A stretch of DNA of 64,000 nt from Armatimonadota bacterium (GTDB lineage Bacteria; Armatimonadota; Zipacnadia; JAUWAU01), in NCBI GenBank assembly GCA_030601885.1, contig JAUWAU010000001.1, positions 186,001-250,000 of the forward strand. Direction: 5' to 3'. The translations under genes and the position numbers were made by a program. Numbering within the stretch: position 1 is the stretch's first letter; each line of letters opens with the position of its first letter. The notes below the pieces were generated by a model. That model did no database searches, was not told the origin of the DNA, and saw only the letters and a program-made list of their open reading frames with translations. Shown here piece after piece: positions 49,890 through 60,418 of this stretch.

Positions 49890-51866
49890 ATGATGCAAAG
49901 AAAGATCGGCCTCACCCCACTGTTGTTGACGCTCCTACTCGCCATCCCCAGCGTTGCAGCCGCGCAGGCTCCAGGCGATTCCCCGAAGGCAGACGACGCG
50001 AAACAAGCCGCCGGCGAAGCCGAAGAAGAGGACGAAACGCAGGAGTTCGTCATCACCGCCACGCGCATCGAGACGCCCCCCGGGGAAGTCGCCAGCTCCA
50101 TGACCGTCATCTCCGCGAAGGAGATCGAAAGCAAGAGAGGCATCTCCGTGTCGGACCTCCTCCGGGGCGTGCCGGCTCTCGACGTCGTCCGAAACGGCGG
50201 GCCCGGCGGCACGACCTCGATATTCATACGGGGGGCAAAATCCGAGCACACGCTCGTGCTGCTGGACGGCATCGAGCTCAACGACCCGATCTCGCCCGGG
50301 CGCTCCTTCGACTTCGCCCACCTGACCACGGACAACATCGAGCGCATCGAGGTGTTGCGCGGCTCGCAGGGCACGCTGTACGGCTCCGACGCCATCGGGG
50401 GCGTCATCAACATCATCACGAAGAAGGGAACGGGGAAGCCGAAGTGGTTCGTGTCCACTGAGGCCGGCTCCTTTCCCACCTTGCGCCAACGAGTGGGCGT
50501 CAGCGGCGGCACGACGCGGGTGAGCTATTCGCTGGGGGCCTCGCGGCTGGATACCGAGGGCATCTCTGCCGCGAGCACCAAGGACGGCAACCGCGAACGG
50601 GATCCGTACGAGAACACGTCGGTCTCCGCACGTGTGGGTCTCATGCCGAGCGAGGACTCCGAAATCGTCGTGCTGTTCAGATACGCCGATGCCACGGCCG
50701 ACATCGACAACTTCGGCGGCGTGTTCGGCGACGACCCCAACCACCTGCTGCACACAAAGCAGCTCTTCTTCCGCGCACAGGGCGAGTTCACCACGTGCAG
50801 CGACCGATGGGAGCACCGGGCGGGCTTCTCCTTCAGCGACACCGAGAAGAAGGCGCGCAACGATCCGGACCCGGCTCATCCCGGCGAACTGCTGCGCAGC
50901 TCCTTCGACGGCGAGCTGCACAAGTTCGACTGGCAGGGGAACTTCTACACCAGCGACGAGCATACGCTGACCATCGGCGCCGAGACCGAGGAGGAAGAGG
51001 GCCGATCGAGGTTCTTCTCGGATGGCCCCTTCGGACCGTTCGAGAGCGTCTTCGAGCGCAGAACGGCCCGGACCACCGCCGTCTTTCTCCAGGACCAGAT
51101 CAACCTGGGCGACCGCTTCTTCGCCACCCTCGGCGTGCGCTTCGACGACCACAGCAAGTTCGGCTCCGAGTTAACGTATCGGGTCGCGCCGGCCTACATC
51201 TGCAGGCGTACGGGAACGAAGATCAGGGGCACACTGGGCACGGGCTTCAAGGCTCCGACGCTTTTCCAGCTCTTCTCGGATTTCGGCGACCCGATGCTCG
51301 AGGCCGAGACGAGCACCGGGTGGGACGTGGGAATAGAGCAGGAGCTATGCGACAGCGAGTGGACGCTGGGGGCGACTTATTTCGCCAACGACTTCGACGA
51401 TCTCATTGACTTCGACTCCGGCACGTCGAAGTTCAAGAACATCGCCGAGGCCAAGTCCAGGGGCATCGAGTTCTTCGCCTCCGGCGAGCCGCGGCAGAAC
51501 CTGAGCATCCGCGGCAGCTATACGTTCACCGAGACTGAGGACGAGACCACGGGCGAGAAGCTCCTGCGACGGCCGAAGCACAAGGCCGGCCTCGATGTGT
51601 ACTACCGGTTCCGCGAAGACCGGGCGGTCAACTTCAACGTTGTGCATGTGAGCAAGCGGGACGATCTCGACTTCTCCACCTGGCCCGCCACGCGCGTGTC
51701 GCTGGGGAGCTACACGCTGGTCAATGTGACCGCGTCGTATGACGTCTCAGAGCACTGCCAGCTATTCGGCCGCGTGGAGAACCTTCTCGACAAGGAGTAC
51801 GAGGAGGTCAAAGGGTACGGCGCACCCGGGATTTCGGCGTTCGTTGGCTTGAAGAGGTCGTATTGA
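49890..51866 (+). CDS. btuB: TonB-dependent vitamin B12 receptor (BtuB-like)
   Basis: The 658-residue outer-membrane receptor has a signal peptide (about residues 1-26), a TonB-box region ('Glu-Phe-Val-Ile-Thr-Ala-Thr-Arg'), a plug domain (about 50-170, with 'Arg-Gly-Ser-Gln-Gly-Thr-Leu-Tyr-Gly-Ser-Asp-Ala-Ile-Gly-Gly-Val') and a 22-stranded-type barrel ending in a terminal aromatic. Its placement directly behind a cobalamin riboswitch makes corrinoid transport the best call. ATG at 49890 or 49893. It is followed by exbB-, exbD- and tonB-like genes, giving a self-contained uptake and energising operon. Confidence 0.93.
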   Translation: MMQRKIGLTPLLLTLLLAIPSVAAAQAPGDSPKADDAKQAAGEAEEEDETQEFVITATRIETPPGEVASSMTVISAKEIESKRGISVSDLLRGVPALDVVRNGGPGGTTSIFIRGAKSEHTLVLLDGIELNDPISPGRSFDFAHLTTDNIERIEVLRGSQGTLYGSDAIGGVINIITKKGTGKPKWFVSTEAGSFPTLRQRVGVSGGTTRVSYSLGASRLDTEGISAASTKDGNRERDPYENTSVSARVGLMPSEDSEIVVLFRYADATADIDNFGGVFGDDPNHLLHTKQLFFRAQGEFTTCSDRWEHRAGFSFSDTEKKARNDPDPAHPGELLRSSFDGELHKFDWQGNFYTSDEHTLTIGAETEEEEGRSRFFSDGPFGPFESVFERRTARTTAVFLQDQINLGDRFFATLGVRFDDHSKFGSELTYRVAPAYICRRTGTKIRGTLGTGFKAPTLFQLFSDFGDPMLEAETSTGWDVGIEQELCDSEWTLGATYFANDFDDLIDFDSGTSKFKNIAEAKSRGIEFFASGEPRQNLSIRGSYTFTETEDETTGEKLLRRPKHKAGLDVYYRFREDRAVNFNVVHVSKRDDLDFSTWPATRVSLGSYTLVNVTASYDVSEHCQLFGRVENLLDKEYEEVKGYGAPGISAFVGLKRSY

Positions 51867-52030
51867 ACGGGCAACCCGGCTTACACGTGTGGCACGGGTA
51901 GCTCGCTACCCGTGGGCCACGGCTGCCGGGAGGAGCACGGGTTGACCCCTGACCCTTTGGCCCCATGCGGGGTCCCGCTTCAGGCAGGGACAAGCAACGC
52001 GTGCCACCCGTGCACGTAGGAGATCAACAG
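51867..52030. other. Intergenic region with inverted repeats between btuB and exbB
   Basis: It contains the hairpin-forming pair GGCACGGGTAGC/GCTACCCGTGGGCC and an inverted relative of REP-like repeat E near 51970. The exbB-like gene starts at 52031; the repeats could act as RNA-processing or attenuation structures. Confidence 0.5.
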
Positions 52031-52651
52031 ATGCAGGCCCTGTTCGTAAAGGGCGGCCCGATGATGTGGCCGCTGCTTATCTGCTCGGTGTTGTCCGTCA
52101 CCGTTGTCCTCGAGAGAGCCATCTTCTGGTGGCAGACGGGGAGGAGACGCAACGGAGGCGACGTCGATGACATCATCCAGCGCGTCGAAGAGGGGGACTT
52201 CCGAGGCGCCCTTTCCATCGCCGACGGGAGCTCCGCGACCGGTGCGCTCGTACTGGGCGCCGGGCTTGCGCAGCGCGATCACGGACTGCGCGAGAGCATG
52301 CAGATGGCGGCCGAGGATGCGATCGAACGGATGAAGCGAGGCCTGAATGTCCTCGACACGATCATCACCATGGCTCCGCTCCTGGGCATACTCGGCACGG
52401 TATTGGGGATCATTCAGTCCTTCGATCTGCTGGGCCAGAGCGGAATCCAGGATCCGAAGGCGGTCACCGGCGGCATTGCGCAGGCGCTGATCAGCACCGC
52501 TGCCGGGCTCTCCGTGGCGCTTGTCACCCTGGTGCCGTTCAATCTGCTCGTCGCCCGCGTCCAGAGCGCCACGAGCCGTCTGGGGAACGTCACCACGCGG
52601 CTCGAAGTGGCCTGCCGAAAGGGGATGGAGAGACACGGTGCGTCTCAGTAG
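52031..52651 (+). CDS. exbB: ExbB/TolQ/MotA-family proton channel protein
   Basis: A 206-residue protein with three membrane segments (about residues 10-28, 105-130 and 150-175) and the family motifs 'Met-Ala-Pro-Leu-Leu-Gly-Ile-Leu-Gly-Thr-Val' and 'Ile-x-Gln-Ala-Leu-Ile-Ser-Thr-Ala-Ala-Gly-Leu'. It forms the pentameric proton channel that energises TonB. AGGAG precedes the ATG at 52031. Its last 14 bases overlap exbD. Confidence 0.92.
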   Translation: MQALFVKGGPMMWPLLICSVLSVTVVLERAIFWWQTGRRRNGGDVDDIIQRVEEGDFRGALSIADGSSATGALVLGAGLAQRDHGLRESMQMAAEDAIERMKRGLNVLDTIITMAPLLGILGTVLGIIQSFDLLGQSGIQDPKAVTGGIAQALISTAAGLSVALVTLVPFNLLVARVQSATSRLGNVTTRLEVACRKGMERHGASQ

Positions 52652-53054
52652 CGGATACGAGGACAGGAAAGCGCGGATAGAGATGCTCCCGCTGATTGAT
52701 ATCGTTTTCCTGCTCCTGGTCTTCTTCATCTACGCGATGCTCTCCATGGTCGTTCATCGCGGACTGCGGGTAGAGCTGCCGGCGGCATTGACGGCCCAGC
52801 CTGACCGCAGAGACTACGTGAGTGTCACGGTGACGGAGGACAACGTCATCTACCTGGACGAGGAGCAGGTCTCGTTGGACGAGCTGATGGATGGGGTGAG
52901 CGAACGCGTGCGGTCGAGCGCCGAGAAGCAGATCCCGGTGTTCATCAGCGGCGACCGGCGGGCCGATCTGGGCGTCGCCATGCAGATCCTGGACCGCCTC
53001 AGGCGCGCCGGCATCAGGGAAGTCTCGTTTGAGACCAGGGAGGAGACCGGATGA
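52638..53054 (+). CDS. exbD: ExbD/TolR-family protein
   Basis: A 138-residue protein with a single N-terminal membrane segment carrying the key Asp: 'Met-Leu-Pro-Leu-Ile-Asp-Ile-Val-Phe-Leu-Leu-Leu-Val-Phe-Phe'. The periplasmic C-terminal half is the ExbD/TolR dimer domain. The start is GTG at 52638, with a GGAG ribosome binding site in the exbB coding end. It overlaps tonB by ATGA. Confidence 0.92.
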   Translation: MRLSSGYEDRKARIEMLPLIDIVFLLLVFFIYAMLSMVVHRGLRVELPAALTAQPDRRDYVSVTVTEDNVIYLDEEQVSLDELMDGVSERVRSSAEKQIPVFISGDRRADLGVAMQILDRLRRAGIREVSFETREETG

Positions 53055-54064
53055 GATCGTCCGACTTCCTCCTGCCATTCCTCGTCTCCGCCGGCATTCA
53101 CGCGGGCCTGCTGGTGCCGGGGCTCTCGTCACAGGATGCGCGAGTTGCATCCGTGGACGAGCCGGCGCGCGTCATTCTGAACATCATCCCGCCGGCCATC
53201 AGCGAGGCGTCCGAGGACACCGCCGATGCTGTCGTTCCCGTTCAGCATGCTTCTCGTGCGGCCCCGGAGCAAGCTCAGCGCCCCCGGTCGGAACCGAATC
53301 GCGAGAAGCCACACGTCAGTGCTGAGCCGCCGGCGCGCGCGAGTGAGAGTGCGGCGCCGCCTGAGCCGATCGTGTCGAGGCCCACCCCGGCGGCGGTCGA
53401 TGTGGACGAGGCCTACGCTGCGGAGAAGCCGACGGCCGACGAGGTCCGGCAGCCGGTGGGGGAACGAGACGCAACGCAGGACTCCGTGGCGCAAGACACA
53501 GCCGGACCGGAGCCGGCGATACGAGCGGTCGGCCCTTCCGGCCCGCGGGCACACACGGCGTCGTTGGCGACCGGCAGCGGTCGGGCCAGGCCGGGGAGTG
53601 TGCCGGGTGCACGAGTGGGCGAAGGCGCAACAGCGACGGCATCTGCCTCGGGCGTGCCGAGTCCATCGTCGCCGCCGCCGGGTCGCGTCATGCCGGATCC
53701 CGTCGAGCCTCCGGAGCCGATCGCGCATCCGAAGCCGCGAGCGGGCCCGGCCGCTGACGGCGACCTCGAGGGCGACGGCGGCGCAGTGGCGGCTCAAGTT
53801 CGGGGCGTGTCCAAACCGAGGTATCCCAGTCTCTCTCGCAGGCGCAACGAGGAGGGGCGCGTCGTTCTCGCCGTGGAGATCCGGGCCGACGGGGCGCACG
53901 GCAGCATTGAGATCGTGCAGTCCAGCGGCCATTCACGACTCGACCACGCTGCCGTGCAGGCCCTGAAGAGGGCCAAGTTCATCCCGGCCAAGAAGGGCGG
54001 CGAGCGGGTCACCTCGACGAAGCAAGTCGCCTTCACCTTCAGGCTGGTGGATGCCGAGGACTAG
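53051..54064 (+). CDS. tonB: TonB energy-transducing protein
   Basis: A 337-residue protein with an N-terminal anchor (about residues 7-23), a long Pro/Glu/Arg/Ala-rich periplasm-spanning linker (about 60-250) and a C-terminal TonB domain ('Lys-Pro-Arg-Tyr-Pro-Ser-Leu-Ser ... Gly-Arg-Val-Val-Leu-Ala-Val-Glu-Ile ... Val-Gln-Ser-Ser-Gly-His'). It couples the ExbBD proton motive force to the BtuB-like receptor. Start and exbD stop overlap as ATGA. Confidence 0.92.
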   Translation: MRSSDFLLPFLVSAGIHAGLLVPGLSSQDARVASVDEPARVILNIIPPAISEASEDTADAVVPVQHASRAAPEQAQRPRSEPNREKPHVSAEPPARASESAAPPEPIVSRPTPAAVDVDEAYAAEKPTADEVRQPVGERDATQDSVAQDTAGPEPAIRAVGPSGPRAHTASLATGSGRARPGSVPGARVGEGATATASASGVPSPSSPPPGRVMPDPVEPPEPIAHPKPRAGPAADGDLEGDGGAVAAQVRGVSKPRYPSLSRRRNEEGRVVLAVEIRADGAHGSIEIVQSSGHSRLDHAAVQALKRAKFIPAKKGGERVTSTKQVAFTFRLVDAED

Positions 54065-54183
54065 CGACACAAGCGCTCGCCCGGGTGCCACGGCGCCTGA
54101 CCCCGTACGGGATCAAGCCGTGCTTGGCCGATCAGCCGCAGGCGGAGGGGGCAGAGCGGCCCTGCTGACAGGTACAGAGAATG

Positions 54184-54222
54184 GCCCGCGCTCAGGCTCG
54201 AAGAGGGCGCGGGCGTTTCTTT
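54184..54222 (+). terminator. Likely Rho-independent terminator after tonB
   Basis: GCCCGCGC at 54184-54191 pairs with GCGCGGGC at 54207-54214, followed by the T-rich tract GTTTCTTT. It ends the btuB-exbB-exbD-tonB operon. Confidence 0.55.
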
Positions 54223-54309
54223 GGGGAACTACGCATCATCCTGCAGTGGCGTTGCCGCGGTCTGAGTGCGGCTTGCATCTGCGAACCTGAGCCCGAAAGA
54301 GGAAAAGCC

Positions 54310-55548
54310 ATGGCACACCTAGCCATCAACGGCGGGCCGAAGACGGTTACTCGGCAACTCGGCAAATCCTGGCCCATCTTCGACGAGAAAGAGGAGCAGG
54401 CGCTCGTCGAGGTGGTGCGCAGCGGCAAGTGGTGGCGGGGAGGGTTTGGCGACGACCCGTCGGCATCGAAAGTCGTGCAGTTCGAGGACGCCTTCGCCGC
54501 CTACCAGCACGCCAAACACGGCATCGCCGTCACCAACGGCACACAGGCGCTGGAGTGCGCGCTCAAAGCGGCGGGCGTCGGGCCGGGCGATGAGGTTATC
54601 GTGCCGGCGCTGACCTTCGTCGCTACTGCCACCGCGGCGGCGCTCGTGAACGCCATACCCGTTTTCGCCGACATCGATTCGGCAACCTACAACATCTCGC
54701 CCGACTCGATCAAGGCCTGCATCACCGAGCACACGCGGGCCATCATGCCGGTGCACAACGGCGGCTACCCGGCGGACATGGACCGCATTATGGAGATCGC
54801 CGAGAAGCACGACGTGATGGTGATCGAGGACTCCGCCCACGCCCACGGGTCAGAGTGGAAGGGCCGGCGCGTCGGCGCCATTGGCCACATGGGCGGCTTC
54901 AGCCTGCAGGCGGGCAAGACGCTCACTTGCGGCGAGGGCGGCATCGTACTCACGGACGACGATGACCTCGCCGAGAAGGCGTACTCATTCCACCACATCG
55001 GGCGCATTTCGGGGCGGCCCTTCTACGAGTTCCATCGCGTCGCCAGCAACCTGCGCATGACGGAGTTCCAGGCCGCCGTGGCGCTCACGCAGCTCTCGCG
55101 GCTGGACGAGCAGACCGAGACGCGGGAGCGCAATGCGACGCATCTGGCTCGCGGGCTCGAGGAGGTCGATGGCGTCTCGGCCATCGACCGTGATGAGCGC
55201 GTCACGAGGTGGGGGTTCTACTACTGGAACTTCACGTACAACCAGGAAGAGTTCGATGGCGTCCCGCGGGACAAGTTCCTCGAGGCTCTGAGAGCCGAGG
55301 GTGTGCCGGCCGGCGTCGGCGCCCACGGCGCGCCCATCTACCAGAACCCGGTGTTCCAGCACACCGATTTCAGTTGGCTCGGCCGCCCCGTGGACTTCAC
55401 CAAGGTGCACTGCCCCGAGGCGGAGCGCGTCCACGCCCATGCGGCCCTCTCGCTCACCCACCGGCTCTTCCTCGGTGAGCAGGAGGACATGGACCTCATC
55501 CTGGCGGCCATCCGCAAGATTCGCGCCAACACGGACGAGCTGAAGTGA
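54310..55548 (+). CDS. DegT/DnrJ/EryC1-family PLP-dependent aminotransferase
   Basis: The 412-residue enzyme shows the family's motifs: 'Thr-Asn-Gly-Thr-Gln-Ala-Leu-Glu' (phosphate loop), 'Pro-Val-His-Asn-Gly-Gly-Tyr-Pro-Ala-Asp-Met', 'Val-Ile-Glu-Asp-Ser-Ala-His-Ala-His-Gly' and the PLP-binding Lys in 'Gln-Ala-Gly-Lys-Thr-Leu-Thr-Cys-Gly-Glu-Gly-Gly'. It transaminates a nucleotide-linked keto sugar or a related cyclic ketone. The ATG at 54310 follows AGAGGAAA. It is not linked to other sugar-nucleotide genes here. Confidence 0.92.
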   Translation: MAHLAINGGPKTVTRQLGKSWPIFDEKEEQALVEVVRSGKWWRGGFGDDPSASKVVQFEDAFAAYQHAKHGIAVTNGTQALECALKAAGVGPGDEVIVPALTFVATATAAALVNAIPVFADIDSATYNISPDSIKACITEHTRAIMPVHNGGYPADMDRIMEIAEKHDVMVIEDSAHAHGSEWKGRRVGAIGHMGGFSLQAGKTLTCGEGGIVLTDDDDLAEKAYSFHHIGRISGRPFYEFHRVASNLRMTEFQAAVALTQLSRLDEQTETRERNATHLARGLEEVDGVSAIDRDERVTRWGFYYWNFTYNQEEFDGVPRDKFLEALRAEGVPAGVGAHGAPIYQNPVFQHTDFSWLGRPVDFTKVHCPEAERVHAHAALSLTHRLFLGEQEDMDLILAAIRKIRANTDELK

Positions 55549-55569
55549 CTACGGGGGAAGCCTGCCCTT

Positions 55570-55989
55570 TCACAGCAGGTCGATGACGGGGTACTCCTCG
55601 TCCGGGTGCCCGGGGGCGAGGCGATCCCGGCTCAAGTCAACCACGAGATCCATTTCTTGCATCACCAACTGCCCTACGAGTGGCTGGGCGCCGCGTGGCA
55701 GGACGACACAGTCCTGGTAGGCCTCCCTGTCCCCGATCTGGATGTGGACCACACCTGCGATAGGCAAGCTCCGCTCCTCGCCTGTCGCCAGCGTCGCCCT
55801 CTTCGAGCCGAACGGCTTCACGCCGAGCTGCTCCACGACGTCCTCAGGAAGGCACATCAACGAGGCCCCGCTGTCAGCCAGGGCCTCCACCTCGCATCGA
55901 CGCACATCCTGCGGCTGAATGGTGCCGTCCTCGGCCCGGACCAGATCGGCCACGTTCGCCAGCTTTACCTTCGCGATCACTTTTCCCAT
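55570..55989 (-). CDS. Clan AA retropepsin-like aspartic protease
   Basis: A 139-residue protein with a single-domain aspartic protease core: 'Ala-Asp-Ser-Gly-Ala-Ser' (Asp-x-Gly active site), 'Leu-Pro-Glu-Asp-Val-Val-Glu-Gln-Leu-Gly' and 'Pro-Leu-Val-Gly-Gln-Leu-Val-Met-Gln-Glu-Met-Asp-Leu-Val'. Such proteins act as homodimers. Thr usually follows Asp in the motif; Ser is seen here, as in some family members. GGAGGG precedes the ATG at 55989. Confidence 0.8.
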   Translation of the reverse strand: MGKVIAKVKLANVADLVRAEDGTIQPQDVRRCEVEALADSGASLMCLPEDVVEQLGVKPFGSKRATLATGEERSLPIAGVVHIQIGDREAYQDCVVLPRGAQPLVGQLVMQEMDLVVDLSRDRLAPGHPDEEYPVIDLL

Positions 55990-56109
55990 TGCGGCCCTCC
56001 GGATCGCCCCCGACCGCCTCCGATGACCGATCCTACCACGCTGCATTCCGGACGGTCAAGGGCCGCTCTGCGCTCGGAACGGGGCCATTGGCACGCACAT
56101 CGATGGAAC

Positions 56110-56133
56110 GGGGCGACCTAAGATGGTCGCCCC
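56110..56133. repeat. Short palindromic repeat related to repeat D
   Basis: GGGGCGACC pairs with GGTCGCCCC around a 6-base loop. The stem resembles the arms of the 29-bp palindromes at 24617 and 25170. It lies between the aspartic protease gene and the isomerase gene. Confidence 0.6.
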
Positions 56134-56198
56134 TCCTGAGACGCCTTTGCTCGTAGGCACGCAGCCCCTGACGGATCACAGGCCAGGACACTGCCCCC

Positions 56199-57137
<939 letters not shown>

Positions 57138-57369
57138 ACATCGCGCTATGCTCGCCCTCCTTGCGCCAGCCGGTGCGGCTTCGCGTTGCCGCAGTCTCCC
57201 GGCATCTCGCGGCGGCATTCGATTGACGTCCGCAGCTCTTGCTTCACCCTGCGAGCGCCGATTCCTCCCACCACAAGGCAATACGGCGCGAAAGCACCTC
57301 CCGGGGAGCAAGAAACCTGGGCACCACCAGCCACGGATTGATCGTGTCAGCCGCAACCGCGGCTGCGCC

Positions 57370-57789
57370 TACGCGGAGAGCACGGCCGACTACGAACGCG
57401 GGAACGCCCATCGTCAGCAGGGCGAGTACGACCGGGCCATTGACGATTATGGAAGCGTACTCCGCCACGACCCCGATCATACGGGAGCCCTCTTTGGCCG
57501 GGGGCTTGCCTGTCGGCACACGGCCGATCGCGAGCGGGCAATCCGCCACTTCAGCCGGGCTGTCCGGCTCGACCCCGAGTTCGCCGAAGCCTACTGCGCT
57601 CGCCGCAGAGCGTACGCCTGCAAGAAAGACCACAAGCAGGCCCGCGAGGACTTCAAGAAGACCCTGCAACTGGATCCGAATCTGGAAGGGGCACGCGAGG
57701 CATTGGAGAAGCTGTCCAGCGAATCGAACGAGGCCATGGTGAAAGCTGACGTGCGAGCAAGACACATGGGCACAAGCAAACGGCCGTGA
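57370..57789 (+). pseudogene. TPR-protein fragment lacking a clear start
   Basis: The frame encodes about three TPR units ('Asp-Tyr-Glu-Arg-Gly-Asn-Ala ... Gly-Glu-Tyr-Asp-Arg-Ala-Ile', 'Ala-Glu-Ala-Tyr-Cys-Ala-Arg') and a C-terminal end. There is no in-frame ATG/GTG/TTG near the TPR start and no signal peptide, so it looks like the tail of a TPR gene related to the next one. It ends 55 bases before the long TPR gene. Confidence 0.55.
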
Positions 57790-57843
57790 TATCGCCGACG
57801 CCCCCGGTGAGCGCAGCCGCCGTGCAGAGGGCGGGGTGCTTTG

Positions 57844-60003
57844 ATGAGTGGCAGGAAGCCGAGGACGAAGTGGTACGCGTTGATCGCCGCGGTCCTGTCG
57901 CTGCTGGTCGTCGTGGTGGCTTGTTTCTGGGCTTCGAGCAGAGCTGGGTCGGAGGGCCGGTACGACCACGAGATCGCGAGGCAGACGCGGGTCATCCAGC
58001 GCAACCCCCAGGACGCCGACGCCTACCTGCGGCGTGGCAACGCCTACTACGAGAAAGACGACTTCCCCAGAGCCCTCGCCGACTACACCAAAGCCGTTCA
58101 GCTCCGGCCCGACTACGCCATGGCGTACTACAATCGGGGACTCGTCTACGCCTACGGCCGTCAGGACTGCGACCAGGCCATCGTCGAGTATACCAAGAGC
58201 ATCGAGTTGGACCCTGAGGATGCCAGCACGTACTTCTTGCGCGGTGCCGCCCGTTACTGCAAAGGCGACTACGACACCGCGATACACGACTACAACCAGG
58301 CCATAGAGCTTGACATGCACTGCGCCGACGCATACCTGGCCCGGGGGAGGGCGTATTCTGCCAAGGGGTACTACGACCGCGCGATCCTGGACTTCGCGGA
58401 GGCTATCGAGTTCAACCCGAAAGATCCCACAGCCTACGTCCGGCGCGCCAATGCCTACTATCGCAAGGGCGACTACAGGCAGGCGATATCAGACAACAGC
58501 CAGGCGATCGAGCTTCAGCCCGACTATGCACTGGCCTACCTCAACCGGGCCATCGCCTACGCGGCCGGACGTCGGGACTACGAACGTGCCATAGCCGACT
58601 ACACCAAGGCTATCCGGCTCGACCCCAAGGATGCGAGAGCCTACGCTGGCCGGGCTGATGCCTACCGCCGGCTGGAACATTACGACGGCGCCATTGCGGA
58701 CTACACGACGGCAATCCGTCTCAACCCGAAGGACGCTGCTTCGTACTGCGGCCGCGGCATTGCGCATAGCGAGAAGGGAGACTACGACCGGGCGATCGCG
58801 GACTGCACCAAGGCCATTGAGTTGGCCCCGGAGCACGCGAGAGCCTATCGCGCCCGAGGTGTTGCCTACGATCGCAAGGGTGACCGCGACCGGGCGATAG
58901 CGGACCTTGACAGGGCCCTCGCCCTTGCCCCGAAGTACGCGGCAGCCCACAACAGCCGGGGGATCGTGTGGGCGAGGAAGAGCGACTACGACCGGGCGAT
59001 CGCCGACTACAGCGAGGCCATCGAGATTGAACCCGAGTATGCCCCTGCCTACTACAACCGGGGCCGCGCCCACCGCGAAAAGGGAGATTACGACCGGGCG
59101 ATACAGGACTACACGAAGGCGATCGGACTCCACCCGAAGCAGGCCCGGAGCTACCGCGGCCGCGCAATGGCTCACCACTACAAACACGACTACGATCCGG
59201 CCATCGCGGACTACATCACGGCCATAAGCCTGCAGATCCAGGACGCCACGGAGTGCTTCATCCGCGCGCACGCGTACTTGATGAGGCAGGACTACGAGGC
59301 CGGTGTCGTGGAGGCCAATAAAGCCGTCCGGCTCAAGCGGGCTCTGGCGTGGGCCTACAGCAACCGTGGGCTCGCGTACGGCTCCAAGTGCGACTACGAG
59401 AGAGCCATTGTGGAGGCCACGACGGCCATCAACATCGACCCGGACTGTGCCTGGGTCCACTTCGGTCGCGGACTCGCGTATCATGGGAAAGACGACTACG
59501 ACCGGGCCATCGCGAACTACACGAAAGCGATCCGCCTCGACCCAGATTTCACCGAGGCCTACTGCGAGCGCGGCGTCGCCTATGGGAAAAAGGGCGACTA
59601 CGAGCGGGCGTGGGCTGACCTGGACAAGGCTCGCCAGCTCGACGCCGATGAACCCGGCGCCTACTGGGGCCGTGGCCTCGTGCATAACTACATGGGCCGC
59701 TATGGCCAGGCGATAGTCGAGTTCACCAAGGCCATACAGCTCGATCCGGAGTGTGCCACAGCCTACTACGGCCGTGGCGATGCGTACCGCGCAAAGCGCC
59801 GCTACGACCGGGCAATTGCCGACTGCACCAAGGCTATCGAGCTCGATTCCTACTACCCCGAGGCCCACTGCGCTCGCGCCAAGGCCTACGCCGCCGAGGG
59901 CGCGTATGCGAAGGCACGCCAGGACCTGGAGAAGGCCGTGCAGCTCGACCCGAACCTCAAAGAGGCCAAGGACGCCCTCCGCAACCTGCCCGCGGCCGAA
60001 TAG
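57844..60003 (+). CDS. Membrane-anchored TPR-repeat protein with about 20 repeats
   Basis: The 719-residue protein has one N-terminal membrane segment (residues about 10-28) followed by about 20 consecutive 34-residue TPR units with the recurring pattern 'Gly-Asp-Tyr-Asp-Arg-Ala-Ile-Ala-Asp-Tyr-Thr-Lys-Ala-Ile-x-Leu-x-Pro'. Units are highly similar, so the array probably expanded by repeat duplication. TPR arrays act as protein-protein scaffolds. The ATG at 57844 is favoured over TTG 57841. Confidence 0.85.
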   Translation: MSGRKPRTKWYALIAAVLSLLVVVVACFWASSRAGSEGRYDHEIARQTRVIQRNPQDADAYLRRGNAYYEKDDFPRALADYTKAVQLRPDYAMAYYNRGLVYAYGRQDCDQAIVEYTKSIELDPEDASTYFLRGAARYCKGDYDTAIHDYNQAIELDMHCADAYLARGRAYSAKGYYDRAILDFAEAIEFNPKDPTAYVRRANAYYRKGDYRQAISDNSQAIELQPDYALAYLNRAIAYAAGRRDYERAIADYTKAIRLDPKDARAYAGRADAYRRLEHYDGAIADYTTAIRLNPKDAASYCGRGIAHSEKGDYDRAIADCTKAIELAPEHARAYRARGVAYDRKGDRDRAIADLDRALALAPKYAAAHNSRGIVWARKSDYDRAIADYSEAIEIEPEYAPAYYNRGRAHREKGDYDRAIQDYTKAIGLHPKQARSYRGRAMAHHYKHDYDPAIADYITAISLQIQDATECFIRAHAYLMRQDYEAGVVEANKAVRLKRALAWAYSNRGLAYGSKCDYERAIVEATTAINIDPDCAWVHFGRGLAYHGKDDYDRAIANYTKAIRLDPDFTEAYCERGVAYGKKGDYERAWADLDKARQLDADEPGAYWGRGLVHNYMGRYGQAIVEFTKAIQLDPECATAYYGRGDAYRAKRRYDRAIADCTKAIELDSYYPEAHCARAKAYAAEGAYAKARQDLEKAVQLDPNLKEAKDALRNLPAAE

Positions 60004-60418
60004 GCCATCCTCTCGTCCCTCGCGGCAAGCCAAGCCCGGCGCCCCCGCCGCGTACGCCCGCAAAAGGAACTCGGGCCCCCGGGCAGGAATGTTCCGCGTA
60101 CTTTCCCAGAGCCAGAGGGTGCCGCGTATGCGCAAACTGCTGACGCTCCTCGCAGCCCGCGGCTGCGGCACGTGGTGGAGCTGAAGCTGCTGGAGGAGAA
60201 GCCGGCGAGGGGGCCACTACCGGATCTCGCGATCGCGCCCCGCGACCTGCGGATGTGCAACTGCCACTGCGCGGCCGTGGGCCGTGGACGGTAGTGCTGG
60301 ATCCTGACGAGGCCGTCGAAGAAGTGACGGAGGTCAACAGCCGGTGCGCCATCGAGCGGATCCGGTAGCGGCTCTCTCCGGCGGCAAGGAAGCGACGCCG
60401 ATCCCGGGAGGGAATCCG
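60004..60418. other. Gene remnants between the TPR and GH62-like genes
   Basis: No intact gene. Short open segments at about 60136-60300 ('Val-Val-Glu-Leu-Lys-Leu-Leu-Glu-Glu-Lys ... Met-Cys-Asn-Cys-His-Cys') and about 60292-60369 ('Val-Leu-Asp-Pro-Asp-Glu-Ala-Val-Glu-Glu-Val') read like parts of a single degraded protein, but I cannot name it. Confidence 0.4.

Noticed and set aside
49935..51152. Long minus-strand frame inside btuB
   Set aside because: It lies entirely opposite a convincing TonB-dependent receptor and has no ribosome binding site or domain.
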